Shown here: piece after piece, positions 46,957-56,272 of the stretch
Layout of the letters: every line of letters starts with the position of its first letter
Position numbering within the stretch: the first letter of the stretch is position 1
Source of the DNA: Methylophilaceae bacterium LSUCC0717
GTDB lineage: Bacteria; Pseudomonadota; Gammaproteobacteria; Burkholderiales; Methylophilaceae
DNA length: 64,000 nt
Direction: 5' to 3'
Assembly: GCA_024919195.1 (NCBI GenBank)
Contig: CP103436.1
Span: forward strand, 1,116,001-1,180,000
Notes under the pieces: generated by a model
Database searches by the model: none
The model's input: only the letters and a program-made list of their open reading frames with translations
Told to the model about the DNA's origin: nothing
Translations under genes and position numbers: made by a program

Positions 46957-47799
46957 TTGAATTTATATATCATTACAGGATTGTCTGGTGCAGGTAAAAC
47001 GAATGCACTAAGAACTTTTGAAGATAATAACTATTATTGTATTGATAACCTGCCTGCCAAACTTTTACCCAATGCAATTCAAGATCTAGAAAATAACCAA
47101 ATCAAAACAGTTGCAATAAGTATTGATAGTCGATCTCTCAATATTGAAATGCTTCCAGAAATATTAGAAGAATTAAAACTTTTAAAAATTTCATTTAAGT
47201 TAATTTTTTTAACAGCAAGTATTGAACAAATTATCAAACGATTTAATGAATCCAGAAGAAAGCATCCACTTAGCAAAAATAAGACAAGCTTACGAGAAGC
47301 CATAGTTAAAGATCAAGAAATTTTAAGCATGCTAGAGGACGATTATATTCATATTGATACCAGCAATCTAAACTTAACTTCACTTAATGTAAAAATAAAT
47401 GATCTTATTGATTCAAAATTAAGTTTTCATATTCACCTTTCATCTTTCGCTTATAAAAAAGCAATTCCATTAGATATTGATTTTATTTTTGATGTAAGAG
47501 AATTACCAAACCCATTTTATAAAGATGATCTTAAAAATCTTACAGGATTAGATTTGCCTCTTAAAAAATACTTACTAGAATTCGAAGAAACCAAAGAAAT
47601 CATTCAAGATATCTCATCTTTTTTGAGACCACGAATAAGAAAATATGCGCTCCTAGGAAGAAAATATCTTGCAATTGGATTTGGATGCACAGGAGGAAGA
47701 CATAGGTCAGTCTTTATAACAGAGGAAATTGCAAATATTATTAAAAATAATAATAATGATCTGCATGTATCCACTTTTCATCGAGAATTAAATGTTTAG
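46957..47799 (+). CDS. rapZ: RNase adapter protein RapZ (YvcJ family)
   Basis: ATP/GTP- and RNA-binding protein of 280 residues. Walker A GLSGAGKT is at 8-15, followed by YCIDNLPAKLLP near 28-39. The C-terminal domain with FDVRELPNPFYKDDLKNLTG near 176-195 and FGCTGGRHRSVFITEEIA near 245-262 binds RNA and ligand in E. coli, where RapZ controls glucosamine-6-phosphate synthase through small RNAs. Start is TTG at 46957; no ATG fits. In many betaproteobacteria hprK precedes this gene, but not here. It overlaps the EIIA gene by 8 bases. Confidence 0.93.
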   Translation: MNLYIITGLSGAGKTNALRTFEDNNYYCIDNLPAKLLPNAIQDLENNQIKTVAISIDSRSLNIEMLPEILEELKLLKISFKLIFLTASIEQIIKRFNESRRKHPLSKNKTSLREAIVKDQEILSMLEDDYIHIDTSNLNLTSLNVKINDLIDSKLSFHIHLSSFAYKKAIPLDIDFIFDVRELPNPFYKDDLKNLTGLDLPLKKYLLEFEETKEIIQDISSFLRPRIRKYALLGRKYLAIGFGCTGGRHRSVFITEEIANIIKNNNNDLHVSTFHRELNV

Positions 47800-48172
47800 A
47801 TTTTTATTAATTACTCATGGTAATCTTGGTCAATCACTTGTTGAGTGTGTTGAGAAGAATTTACAAAAAAATTGTAACAACATAATTGATATTATTTCTT
47901 TAAATTCTTCAGATATTGATGAAACAAGAAAAGAGCTTGATATATACGTTAATAAAAATAAAGATTGCGAGATAATTATTCTTACGGACTTATATGGCGC
48001 TTCTTCTAGCAATATCGTCAAAAAACATACATCACAAGAGAATGTTTATGCCATATCAGGATTGAATTTGCCAATGTTAATGAAAGCCGTTACATTAAAA
48101 ACAAATGACATACAAATCATGGTAGATGAAATTATTAAATGCGGAAACAAATCCATCATTAATTTTTTATGA
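47792..48172 (+). CDS. PTS mannose-family EIIA-like protein
   Basis: A 126-residue single-domain EIIA of the mannose family. The phosphorylatable histidine is H9 in LLITHGNLGQSL, and LTDLYGASSSNIV near 64-76 is the second active-site block. No EIIB or EIIC gene is seen, so it is probably a regulatory end point that takes phosphate from HPr rather than part of a sugar transporter. Such lone proteins occur beside ptsH and ptsI in many proteobacteria. It overlaps rapZ and joins ptsH by an ATGA overlap. Confidence 0.88.
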   Translation: MFRFLLITHGNLGQSLVECVEKNLQKNCNNIIDIISLNSSDIDETRKELDIYVNKNKDCEIIILTDLYGASSSNIVKKHTSQENVYAISGLNLPMLMKAVTLKTNDIQIMVDEIIKCGNKSIINFL

Positions 48173-48438
48173 TTAAAAAAAATCTTACTATCAAGAATGA
48201 ACTAGGCCTTCACGCAAGAGCTTCAAACAAATTATCAACTGAAGCTGCTAAGTTTAAATCGAAGATTGAAATTATCTTTAATGATCAAATTATTGATTGT
48301 AAAAATATGATGGACATTCTTCTCCTATCAATTGGAATTCATGATTCTTTTACCATCAAAATAAGCGGCGTCGATGAGAAAAAAGCATTAGAGTCAATAG
48401 AAAAATTAATTAATAATTTATTTGGTGAGGGGAAATAA
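48169..48438 (+). CDS. ptsH: Phosphocarrier protein HPr
   Basis: An 89-residue HPr. The active-site histidine H15, which takes phosphate from enzyme I, is intact in ELGLHARAS. The position of the regulatory serine 46 is occupied by asparagine (DCKNMMD, where related betaproteobacterial HPrs have AKSIMG), and the next block is also altered. HPr kinase acts on Ser46, and no hprK gene is found in its usual place between hpf and rapZ. This HPr therefore looks unable to receive the regulatory phosphate. Confidence 0.93.
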   Translation: MIKKNLTIKNELGLHARASNKLSTEAAKFKSKIEIIFNDQIIDCKNMMDILLLSIGIHDSFTIKISGVDEKKALESIEKLINNLFGEGK

Positions 48439-50151
48439 TTGTTAATTGTCTCAGGCATCCCTGTCAGCTCAGGTGTAGCAATTGGTAAAGCATATATCTT
48501 GGCTCACGCATTAAATGAAGTCGAACCTTATACTATTACTGAAAAAAATATTACAAATGAAATTAAACGTTTTAACCAAGCCATTAAACAACTTAAGAGC
48601 GAATTATTAAGTTTAAAAAAAGAGCTAAAAAAAAATAAAATGGGTGAATATGGATCATTCATCGATGTGCAATTAGCCATAATTAATGACCCAAAAATTT
48701 CAAAAAATCCATTACAACTCATAAAAAAATCTAAGCAAAATGCTGAGTGGGCATTAAAAGTTCAAATGGAAGAAATCATTAATAAATTTAATTCAATTGA
48801 GAATAGTTACATTCGTGAAAGAAAAAATGATATTTATCAAGTCTGTGAAACATTGATTAAATATTTAATCGGACATGAATCTAGGCAATTATCTAATGAT
48901 AAAAATAGAATTATCGTTGCACATGATATTTCTCCTGCAGATGCTCTTAAATTTAAAAATAGCAACAATATTGCGTTTGTTACAGATATTGGAGGAACCA
49001 CATCTCATACTGCTATTTTGGCGAAAAGTATCAACATACCCTCAGTCGTTGGAACACAAAACGCAAAAAACTTGATATCAAACGGTGATAATTTGATTGT
49101 TGATGGAGACCATGGCTGCGTAATTATTGACCCAACCGATGAAGTCATTAATGAATACAAGTTAAAACAAAACTTATATGAATTAGAAAGTAAAAAATTA
49201 CTTAATCTACAAAAACTCACATCAAAAACCATTGATAAAGTGCCTGTAAATTTATATGTAAATATTGAAGATACTAATAATATTGAACCTGTGCTTGAAA
49301 ATAATACTAAGGGTGTTGGATTATTTAGAACTGAATTTATTTTTATGGATAAACATCGTATGCTCGATGAAAATGAGCAATTCACGATTTATAGAAACTT
49401 AACAAAAGCCCTACCTAATAAAACAATCATCATTAGAACACTAGATTCAGGTGGTGATAAAGTTATTGAGCATATGCCCAATACAAATCAGAATCCTGCA
49501 CTTGGTCTTAGAGCTATAAGATTTTGTTTAGCAGAGCCTGATGTGTTTATCACACAAATTAAAGCATTACTTAGAGCCTCACATTACGGTGACATTAGAA
49601 TATTAATACCAATGTTGAGTTCTGATAACGAACTCAGGCAAGTAAAACTCTTAATTCAGCGAGCAAAAGATATACTTACTTCAGAAAGAAAAAAATTCAA
49701 TTCCAAAACGCTAATTGGGGGAATGATTGAAGTACCGGCAGCAGCCATTGATGCTGAAAGTTTTGCTTCTCAATTAGACTTTCTTTCAATTGGTACAAAT
49801 GACTTGATTCAATATACTTTAGCTGTTGATAGGACAGATGATGCTGTATCTCATTTGTATGATTCATCCCACCCTGCACTTCTTAAATTAATTAAAGGGG
49901 TAATAGATGCCGGAACTAAAGCAGGTATCGAAGTGTCTCTTTGTGGTGAGATGGCAGGAGATCCAAAGTTAACTAAATTACTCATTGGGCTTGGTTTAAC
50001 AAATTTTTCAATGCATCCGTCAAGCCTTCTAAAAGTAAAAAAAGTAATCTTAGAATCTGAGTTTTCAAAACTAAAATCGAAAGCTAAGAAAATCCTGAAT
50101 ACTCACGATAAAATTGAAATTGAAAATTTAATCAATAATCTTAATAATTAA
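48439..50151 (+). CDS. ptsI: PTS enzyme I (phosphoenolpyruvate-protein phosphotransferase)
   Basis: Enzyme I of 570 residues, which takes phosphate from PEP and gives it to HPr. It has no N-terminal GAF domain, so it is of the PtsI rather than PtsP kind. The active-site histidine is H190 in DIGGTTSHTAILAKS. GVGLFRTEFIFMD near 294-306, RTLDSGGDK, and the C-terminal SLCGEMAGDP with its catalytic cysteine are intact. Start is TTG at 48439, directly after the ptsH stop. With no EIIBC nearby, the chain appears to serve regulation. Confidence 0.96.
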   Translation: MLIVSGIPVSSGVAIGKAYILAHALNEVEPYTITEKNITNEIKRFNQAIKQLKSELLSLKKELKKNKMGEYGSFIDVQLAIINDPKISKNPLQLIKKSKQNAEWALKVQMEEIINKFNSIENSYIRERKNDIYQVCETLIKYLIGHESRQLSNDKNRIIVAHDISPADALKFKNSNNIAFVTDIGGTTSHTAILAKSINIPSVVGTQNAKNLISNGDNLIVDGDHGCVIIDPTDEVINEYKLKQNLYELESKKLLNLQKLTSKTIDKVPVNLYVNIEDTNNIEPVLENNTKGVGLFRTEFIFMDKHRMLDENEQFTIYRNLTKALPNKTIIIRTLDSGGDKVIEHMPNTNQNPALGLRAIRFCLAEPDVFITQIKALLRASHYGDIRILIPMLSSDNELRQVKLLIQRAKDILTSERKKFNSKTLIGGMIEVPAAAIDAESFASQLDFLSIGTNDLIQYTLAVDRTDDAVSHLYDSSHPALLKLIKGVIDAGTKAGIEVSLCGEMAGDPKLTKLLIGLGLTNFSMHPSSLLKVKKVILESEFSKLKSKAKKILNTHDKIEIENLINNLNN

Positions 50152-50159
50152 TAAATAAT

Positions 50160-52181
50160 ATGAACAATCCTATTCTAGAACAAATAGACTTACCAGTCTT
50201 TGACCAAATTAAATCTGAACATATCTATCCAGCAATTAAATCTATCATCAATGAAAATAAAACTAAGATAAAAGAGATTGAAAATTATGATATTTCTAAA
50301 ATTGACTATAAGTTTGTCGATGAGTTAAGCCTTCTAGATTACAAACTGAGTAATGCTTGGTCACAAATTGGTCATCTAAATTCAGTGATGAATTCTGACG
50401 AATATCGAGGCGAATATAATAAATGTCGTGAGCTTATCACAGACTATTATTCAACCTTATCCCAAAATACAAAAATTTTTAATTTGTACAAAGAATTAAA
50501 AAAATCGACTATTTTTGAATCATTAAATGCAATACAGCAAAAAATAATTAATGATGAAATTAAAGACTTTCAACTTGGTGGGGTAGATCTGGATGAAGAT
50601 AAAAAGGCTGTATTCAAGGAATTACAATCAAAACTAGCAAAATTAGCATCAAAATTTGAAGAGAATGTTTTAGACGAAACCAACAACTATACTTTAAATA
50701 TTACTGACGACAGTTTACTAGATGGCATACCTGAAGATATTCTTGAATCTGCAAAGTCCTTGGCAAAAGAAAATGATCAAAAAGGTCATACATTCACTCT
50801 TCATTTCCCGTGTTATGTCCCTGTTCTTCAATATGCAAGAAACAGAAACCTAAGAAAAGAAATGTATGAAGCCTATGCCAAAAAGGCTTCAGAGTTTTCT
50901 GATAGAAAGTTTGATAATACAACGATCATCAAAGATATTCTTAGCCATCGTGCAAGCATTGCAAAATTATTGGGGTTTAATAATTATGCCGAATTAAGTA
51001 TAGATAGAAAAATGGCAAGCAGTCCAGATGAAGTTTGTTCTTTTTTAAGAGACTTATCCAGTAAAGCAAAACCATATGGTTTGAAAGATTTTGATGAACT
51101 TAAAGAAGCTGCAAAAAAAGATGGGGTTGAAGATCTTGAAGCCTGGGATGTGGCATTTTATTCTGAATCAATTAAACAAGAAAAATACAATATCAACGAC
51201 CAAGAGATAAAACAATTTTTTCCTGAGAATAAAGTTGTTGAAGGTTTGTTTAACGTAATTAAAAATTTATATGATATTGATATTATCCAGTCAAAAGCCG
51301 CAATTTGGCACAAAGATGTGAAATATTTTGAGCTATTACAAAATAACAAAATCATAGGTTCTTTTTATCTTGATCTATATGCACGTAAAAATAAACGGGG
51401 TGGCGCATGGATGGATGAATGTATTTCAAAAACTAAATTTAACGTAAATATTGATTATCCAGTTGCTTATCTCACATGTAATTTTTCATCCCCCATAGGA
51501 AATAATCCCGCATTATTTACACATGATGAAGTGATTACACTATTCCACGAATGTGGGCATGGGCTTCACCATCTTCTAACCGAAATTTCTGAGTTCAATG
51601 TTTCTGGAATTAAAGGAGTTGAATGGGATGCCGTTGAATTACCTAGCCAATTTATGGAGAATTTTTGTTGGGATTGGAATGTGATAAAAAATATGACTCA
51701 ACATATTCATACCAAAGAATCCATGCCAAAAGAATTATTTAACAAACTCATAGCAAGTAAAAACTTTCAATCAGGAATGCAGTCCCTTCGTCAGATCGAA
51801 TTTGCATTATTCGATATGTTAATTCACATGGAAACTAATCCAGATAATTTAGATGTTATAAGTACCCTTGAATCCGTTCGAGATGAGGTTGCAGTTGTTC
51901 GCCCTCCTCACTGGAATCGATTTCCACATAGTTTTAGCCACATTTTTGCAGGTGGGTATGCTGCCGGATACTACAGTTATAAATGGGCGGAAGTGTTATC
52001 AGCAGATGTGTTCGAAGAATTTGAAAATAATGGGGTATTAAGCAAAGATATTGGCGCCAGATTTAGAAAAGAAATTTTAAGCGTTGGTGGTTCGCGGTCA
52101 GCAAAGGAGTCATTTATTAAATTTAAAGGTAGAGAACCTTCTGTAGAGGCTTTATTGAGATATAGTGGGCTTGCTGCATGA
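50160..52181 (+). CDS. prlC: Oligopeptidase A (M3 family)
   Basis: Cytosolic zinc oligopeptidase of 673 residues that degrades peptides, including cleaved signal peptides. The zinc motif HECGH is at 463-467, in TLFHECGHGLHHLL, with the third ligand in the WDAVELPSQFMENF segment about 25 residues later. MNNPILEQIDLPVFDQIKSEHI at the start and HSFSHIFAGGYAAGYYSYKWAEVLSAD near the end are typical of OpdA. It begins 8 bases after ptsI and joins xthA in an ATGA overlap, so it may be part of the same message. Confidence 0.96.
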   Translation: MNNPILEQIDLPVFDQIKSEHIYPAIKSIINENKTKIKEIENYDISKIDYKFVDELSLLDYKLSNAWSQIGHLNSVMNSDEYRGEYNKCRELITDYYSTLSQNTKIFNLYKELKKSTIFESLNAIQQKIINDEIKDFQLGGVDLDEDKKAVFKELQSKLAKLASKFEENVLDETNNYTLNITDDSLLDGIPEDILESAKSLAKENDQKGHTFTLHFPCYVPVLQYARNRNLRKEMYEAYAKKASEFSDRKFDNTTIIKDILSHRASIAKLLGFNNYAELSIDRKMASSPDEVCSFLRDLSSKAKPYGLKDFDELKEAAKKDGVEDLEAWDVAFYSESIKQEKYNINDQEIKQFFPENKVVEGLFNVIKNLYDIDIIQSKAAIWHKDVKYFELLQNNKIIGSFYLDLYARKNKRGGAWMDECISKTKFNVNIDYPVAYLTCNFSSPIGNNPALFTHDEVITLFHECGHGLHHLLTEISEFNVSGIKGVEWDAVELPSQFMENFCWDWNVIKNMTQHIHTKESMPKELFNKLIASKNFQSGMQSLRQIEFALFDMLIHMETNPDNLDVISTLESVRDEVAVVRPPHWNRFPHSFSHIFAGGYAAGYYSYKWAEVLSADVFEEFENNGVLSKDIGARFRKEILSVGGSRSAKESFIKFKGREPSVEALLRYSGLAA

Positions 52182-52948
52182 AAATCATTTCATGGAATGT
52201 CAATTCTCTAAAGATTAGACATGACCAACTTGTAGATATAATTAATAAACATAATCCTGATGTCATATCTTTACAAGAAACAAAGTCTCAAGATGAAAAC
52301 TTTCCAATTGAATCTTTTAATAACCTTGGTTATCAATCTATCTTCACTGGACAAAAAACATTCAATGGGGTCGCCATAATAACCAAACTCCCATTTGAAA
52401 ATGTTTTGTTAAATATTCCTAATTTTCAAGATGAGCAAAAAAGGTTTGTTTCTGCTGAGGTAAAGTTTGATGATCGAAAAATTCTAATAATGAATGGATA
52501 TTTCCCAAACGGTCAATCATTAGATAGCGATAAATTTATTTATAAACAATCTTGGGTTAATGCTCTTATAAAATTCATTAAAACAAAAAATTCAGATTCA
52601 TTATTGATGGGCGACTTTAATATTGCCCCAGATGACATCGACTGTCATGATCCTGAAAAATGGGTTGGGACTGTTCTTACAAGTGATATTGAAAGAAATT
52701 TATTTAAAGAAATCATTGAATGTAATTTCACCGACACCCATCGCTATCTAAACAAAAATGAACCAGGATTTACTTGGTGGGACTACAGGATGGCAGCCTT
52801 TAGAAGAAACCTCGGATTAAGAATTGACCACATACTTGCTTCACATGATTTAATCAATTTTTTAAAAGACTTCAGTGTCCTGAGTGATTATAGAAAATTA
52901 GAGAGGCCTTCAGACCACGCACCCATAATGCTTACTTTGAATTTTTAA
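52178..52948 (+). CDS. xthA: Exodeoxyribonuclease III
   Basis: Apurinic/apyrimidinic endonuclease and 3' repair exonuclease of 256 residues. SWNVNSLKIRHDQL at the start, the metal-binding glutamate in SLQETKSQDENFP near 32-44, GDFNIAP near 147-153, the FTWWDYRMAAFRRNLGLRIDHIL block, and the final RPSDHAPIMLTL with the catalytic histidine are all intact. It is the last plus-strand gene of the kdsD run. Its last 17 bases overlap the ntrX end. Confidence 0.96.
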   Translation: MKIISWNVNSLKIRHDQLVDIINKHNPDVISLQETKSQDENFPIESFNNLGYQSIFTGQKTFNGVAIITKLPFENVLLNIPNFQDEQKRFVSAEVKFDDRKILIMNGYFPNGQSLDSDKFIYKQSWVNALIKFIKTKNSDSLLMGDFNIAPDDIDCHDPEKWVGTVLTSDIERNLFKEIIECNFTDTHRYLNKNEPGFTWWDYRMAAFRRNLGLRIDHILASHDLINFLKDFSVLSDYRKLERPSDHAPIMLTLNF

Positions 52949-54179
52949 GTCCTAGTTGTTTTAGTTTTCTATAAAGATGAGTTCTTTCAACACCAGAAAC
53001 AATTGATAAGTCTTTCATACTCACGTTGTTATCTAAATGATGTTTTAAGTAAAGTTTATCAAATTCTTCTCTTGCACTTTTTAGCTCCATGCCATAAAGA
53101 TGCTCAATAGGATTATTTTGCTGCTTTGTAGGCTCATTAAAATCAACTGGGCTTAATTTAATAGCATTAAGATAGTCTTCCTCATCAATGATTTCTCCAT
53201 CAGCAAATTTTAAGCAATTTCTGATAATCTGATCAAGATATAAAATATCATAGCAATTTTTGTCCGATCTAATTTTGTTTAAAAAAGTAATATCAAACTC
53301 CTTGTATATTTTATTTGAAACAAAATTTAAATGATAAGTAAGAATATCTTTAGCTGATTTGATAAGCTTATCCTCATCTTGCGAGCCAAAGACTTTGAAG
53401 TCAGTAATTGAAAAATCTGAGAAATTAATTTTTTGTTTATATTCTTCCGTTAAATCAACATCACTATTAATGGCTATTTTTACGTTATATTTTTTTGTCT
53501 TAGATTCAATGATCTTAAATATCGAGATGGCATTATCATTATAATCAGAAAAATTTTCAAAAATTATTAAAGAATTTTTCTTTTCCTCTAAAAAAGATTC
53601 GCAGTTATCAATTTTTTTTATTGATGATTGATCAATCTTAAATACTTGATCTTTATTTGAAGATAAAAAGAAATAAAGGGCCTCTTTACAATTAGTTTTA
53701 AAAAATTGATGGTTTTCTTTATCGTCTAGCTTTTTAAATAGATCAAACAATTTTTTATCTTTGTTATTTTTTAAAAACTCGATGGATATGGTATTAAAAT
53801 CTATTGACTCATTAATCGCATCATTCAAAACTTTCAAAACTTTGTGTAGCGAAATTGGCTTTTCAATAAAATCAAAGGCGCCATTTTTGGTCGCGTCAAT
53901 TGCTGTATCTATTGTTCCATGGCCTGACATCATAATAATGGGTTGTTTTAATTTTTGACTGACCTTTAGCTCTTTAAGCAAGGTAATTCCATCGCAGTCA
54001 GGCATCCAGATATCTAACAAAATAATATCTATATTATTTTCTTGCTTTATTAATTTTCTTGCTTCATTTGCATCTGCCGCCAAATATGTTTCATATCCTT
54101 CATCAAGTAATATTTCTGATAAGGACTCTCGGATATCTTTTTCATCATCAATGATAAGAATTGTTGATTTATTTGCCAT
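52932..54179 (-). CDS. ntrX: NtrX-like response regulator with degenerate AAA+ domain
   Basis: Response regulator of 415 residues. The receiver domain is intact, with phosphoacceptor Asp56 in IILLDIWMP and the later SGHGTIDTAIDATKNGAFDFIEKP. A Fis-type HTH lies at the C-terminus (MKDLSIVSGVERTHLYRKLKQLGL). The middle 220 residues should be an AAA+ sigma-54 activation domain, but no Walker A motif, no GAFTGA loop and no Walker B are visible. Faint remains of the fold can be guessed at LIIFENFSDY and KIAINSDVDLTEEYKQ. It follows ntrY and is the last gene of the def-rsmB run. It probably acts without ATP-driven activation of sigma-54. Confidence 0.85.
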   Translation of the reverse strand: MANKSTILIIDDEKDIRESLSEILLDEGYETYLAADANEARKLIKQENNIDIILLDIWMPDCDGITLLKELKVSQKLKQPIIMMSGHGTIDTAIDATKNGAFDFIEKPISLHKVLKVLNDAINESIDFNTISIEFLKNNKDKKLFDLFKKLDDKENHQFFKTNCKEALYFFLSSNKDQVFKIDQSSIKKIDNCESFLEEKKNSLIIFENFSDYNDNAISIFKIIESKTKKYNVKIAINSDVDLTEEYKQKINFSDFSITDFKVFGSQDEDKLIKSAKDILTYHLNFVSNKIYKEFDITFLNKIRSDKNCYDILYLDQIIRNCLKFADGEIIDEEDYLNAIKLSPVDFNEPTKQQNNPIEHLYGMELKSAREEFDKLYLKHHLDNNVSMKDLSIVSGVERTHLYRKLKQLGLKNSK

Positions 54180-54181
54180 AA

Positions 54182-56272
54182 TTAATAGCTAAAGTGTATT
54201 TCTACATTTGCCCCTGATATTTTATTATTTTTAATAGTGATAGATCCATCATGCTCATCAATAATTTTTTTCACAACAGCCAGACCTAATCCAGTACCGG
54301 TTTTTTTGGTCGTCACATAAGGCTCGAAAATATTTATGTCATCATTCACGCCAGTACCATTATCAATAAAATTAAGAATCAAAGCATTTCTTGTTTTTCT
54401 GAGCTTGATCTCAATTTCACAGGAATTATCTTCTTTTTTTGCTTCGTATGCGTTGTTGATAAGGTTTACAAAAACTTGTCTAATTTTTATTTCATCACAA
54501 GTAAAGTTAATTTTTTTTGACCTGGATGATATCTTTATTTTGAGATCTTCTTTTTGAAACAAATTCACTAGCTCATTTAATAAATCAACCAAATTTATTT
54601 CTGATTTTGTTAATTCAGGTGATCTAGAATATTCAGTAAACTCATTTACCATTTTTTTGATCGCATCAACCTGATTAACGATGGTTTTCGTAATGTCGCT
54701 CAGGATAGTTTGATCTTTTTTTTCTAATTGTTTTGAGAATTTATGATCGATTCTTTCCGCAGATAACTGAATCGGAGTTAATGGATTTTTTATTTCGTGT
54801 GCGAGTCGTCTCGCCACTTCAGACCAAGCTTCATTTCTTTGTGCAGCTGTAATTTCAGAGATATCATCAATTAATATAATTTTATTTTTATTTTTTCCAG
54901 TGCCCTGTTCTGTTAACTGAATCGATAAAATTCTTCTTTTAAATTTCAACGTAAGTGCTTTTTCTTTATAGCTATCTTTGCTTTTATTTATCAATGTTAC
55001 TATTTCTTCAAATTGAGCCCCATGTTCTAAAATTTGGTTAAATCTTTGACCGATTAGTAACTCTAGATTTAATCCTAAAAGTCTTGAAGCTAATTTATTT
55101 GTAAGCCTTATATTACTTTTTGAATCTATAACAATGATCCCCGATGACATATTGTTAATAATGCTTTCTAAGAAGTTTCTTGACGACTCAATTCTTTGCC
55201 TATTAAGCTCAAGCGTCTTATTGGCACTTTCAAGCTTAGTTGTCATTGTATTAAATGATCTCACTAACATTCCCAGCTCATCTCTTCCTTGATCTGGTAT
55301 TTTTTTCTTGAAATTACCTTTTGCAATACTCTGTGTTGCTTCAGACAAGATTGATAAAGGCATCGTAAATCTTCTACTGAAATAAAGAGCTAATGATATT
55401 GAAAGAAGGATTGCCAAGAAAAGGATGATACTTAATGTTATCTGATAAATTACCTTTAATGAGTTCCTGCTAAAAGTTAAGGCTTGATAATCCTCAAAGA
55501 CAGATTCAACAGATAACGCAGCCTCTGAAATACTTTCAGGAATTTTTTGTGTAATGATTAAATAAAATTTCTTCTGTATTTTGTCATCAATTAAAATATA
55601 AGGCTGGAATGTTTTTAAAAAAATAATATTTTCTTGAGTAATATCTATCTTTCCGTGAAAGCCAGTATTTGCAAGAATCAAATCTTGTTCATCAGGTAAC
55701 ACTGAATCAATGTCGATATTATCTTTTGATGAAATAGCCATAATTCGATTTTCTTCATCGATTATCATTGCATCATAAATATCAAATTTTTCAGTGAGAT
55801 CCGAAAGAACTGGGTTAAATTCTTTAATTTTTGAATTTGATAATGAATAACTGATACTTCTTGACTTCAACTCAACATCTTTTCTTAATATGTCTAGCGT
55901 CTTTTGACCAATATTTAATCCACTTTCTAACGCCGACTCAACTCGAACATTAAACCAAGACTCTATTGATTTAGTTAAAAAATTCACAGAAACAAAATAC
56001 AGAACCATCAGTGGAACTATAATCATGATGCTGTAGGAAATGACCAACCTTAATGTCAATCTGCTGCCGGTGACTTCTTTTTTAACCTCCTTAAATAATC
56101 GATAAACTTGTAATGCAATAAATATAAATAGCAGAACCACAAATGCTAAATTTATTTTTAAAAGTAACTGAAAAGTTTCGCTGCTGATAAAATCAGAATT
56201 TGAAAGCGATCTTATTAAAATCACTAATAGCGATAAACTTATTACTAATGCTGAAGTAAGCAGGTATCTCAT
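54182..56272 (-). CDS. ntrY: NtrY-like sensor histidine kinase
   Basis: Membrane sensor kinase of 696 residues. Three membrane helices lie at about 4-22, 35-60 and 75-100, and a fourth near 285-305 after a periplasmic region. A HAMP domain, a PAS domain (ESIINNMSSGIIVIDSKSNIRLTN) and a kinase core follow. The phosphorylated histidine is in RRLAHEIKNPLTPIQLSAERI; the ATP lid has NLINNAYEA, DNGTGV and TGTGLGLAVVKKI. All catalytic motifs look intact, unlike those of its partner. It overlaps the DUF4390 gene by ATGA and precedes ntrX by two bases. Confidence 0.93.
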   Translation of the reverse strand: MRYLLTSALVISLSLLVILIRSLSNSDFISSETFQLLLKINLAFVVLLFIFIALQVYRLFKEVKKEVTGSRLTLRLVISYSIMIIVPLMVLYFVSVNFLTKSIESWFNVRVESALESGLNIGQKTLDILRKDVELKSRSISYSLSNSKIKEFNPVLSDLTEKFDIYDAMIIDEENRIMAISSKDNIDIDSVLPDEQDLILANTGFHGKIDITQENIIFLKTFQPYILIDDKIQKKFYLIITQKIPESISEAALSVESVFEDYQALTFSRNSLKVIYQITLSIILFLAILLSISLALYFSRRFTMPLSILSEATQSIAKGNFKKKIPDQGRDELGMLVRSFNTMTTKLESANKTLELNRQRIESSRNFLESIINNMSSGIIVIDSKSNIRLTNKLASRLLGLNLELLIGQRFNQILEHGAQFEEIVTLINKSKDSYKEKALTLKFKRRILSIQLTEQGTGKNKNKIILIDDISEITAAQRNEAWSEVARRLAHEIKNPLTPIQLSAERIDHKFSKQLEKKDQTILSDITKTIVNQVDAIKKMVNEFTEYSRSPELTKSEINLVDLLNELVNLFQKEDLKIKISSRSKKINFTCDEIKIRQVFVNLINNAYEAKKEDNSCEIEIKLRKTRNALILNFIDNGTGVNDDINIFEPYVTTKKTGTGLGLAVVKKIIDEHDGSITIKNNKISGANVEIHFSY

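Noticed and set aside
49005-49385. A 126-codon open frame on the minus strand inside ptsI
   Set aside because: Antisense to conserved enzyme I blocks; its composition mirrors the AT-rich codons of ptsI and nothing supports expression.
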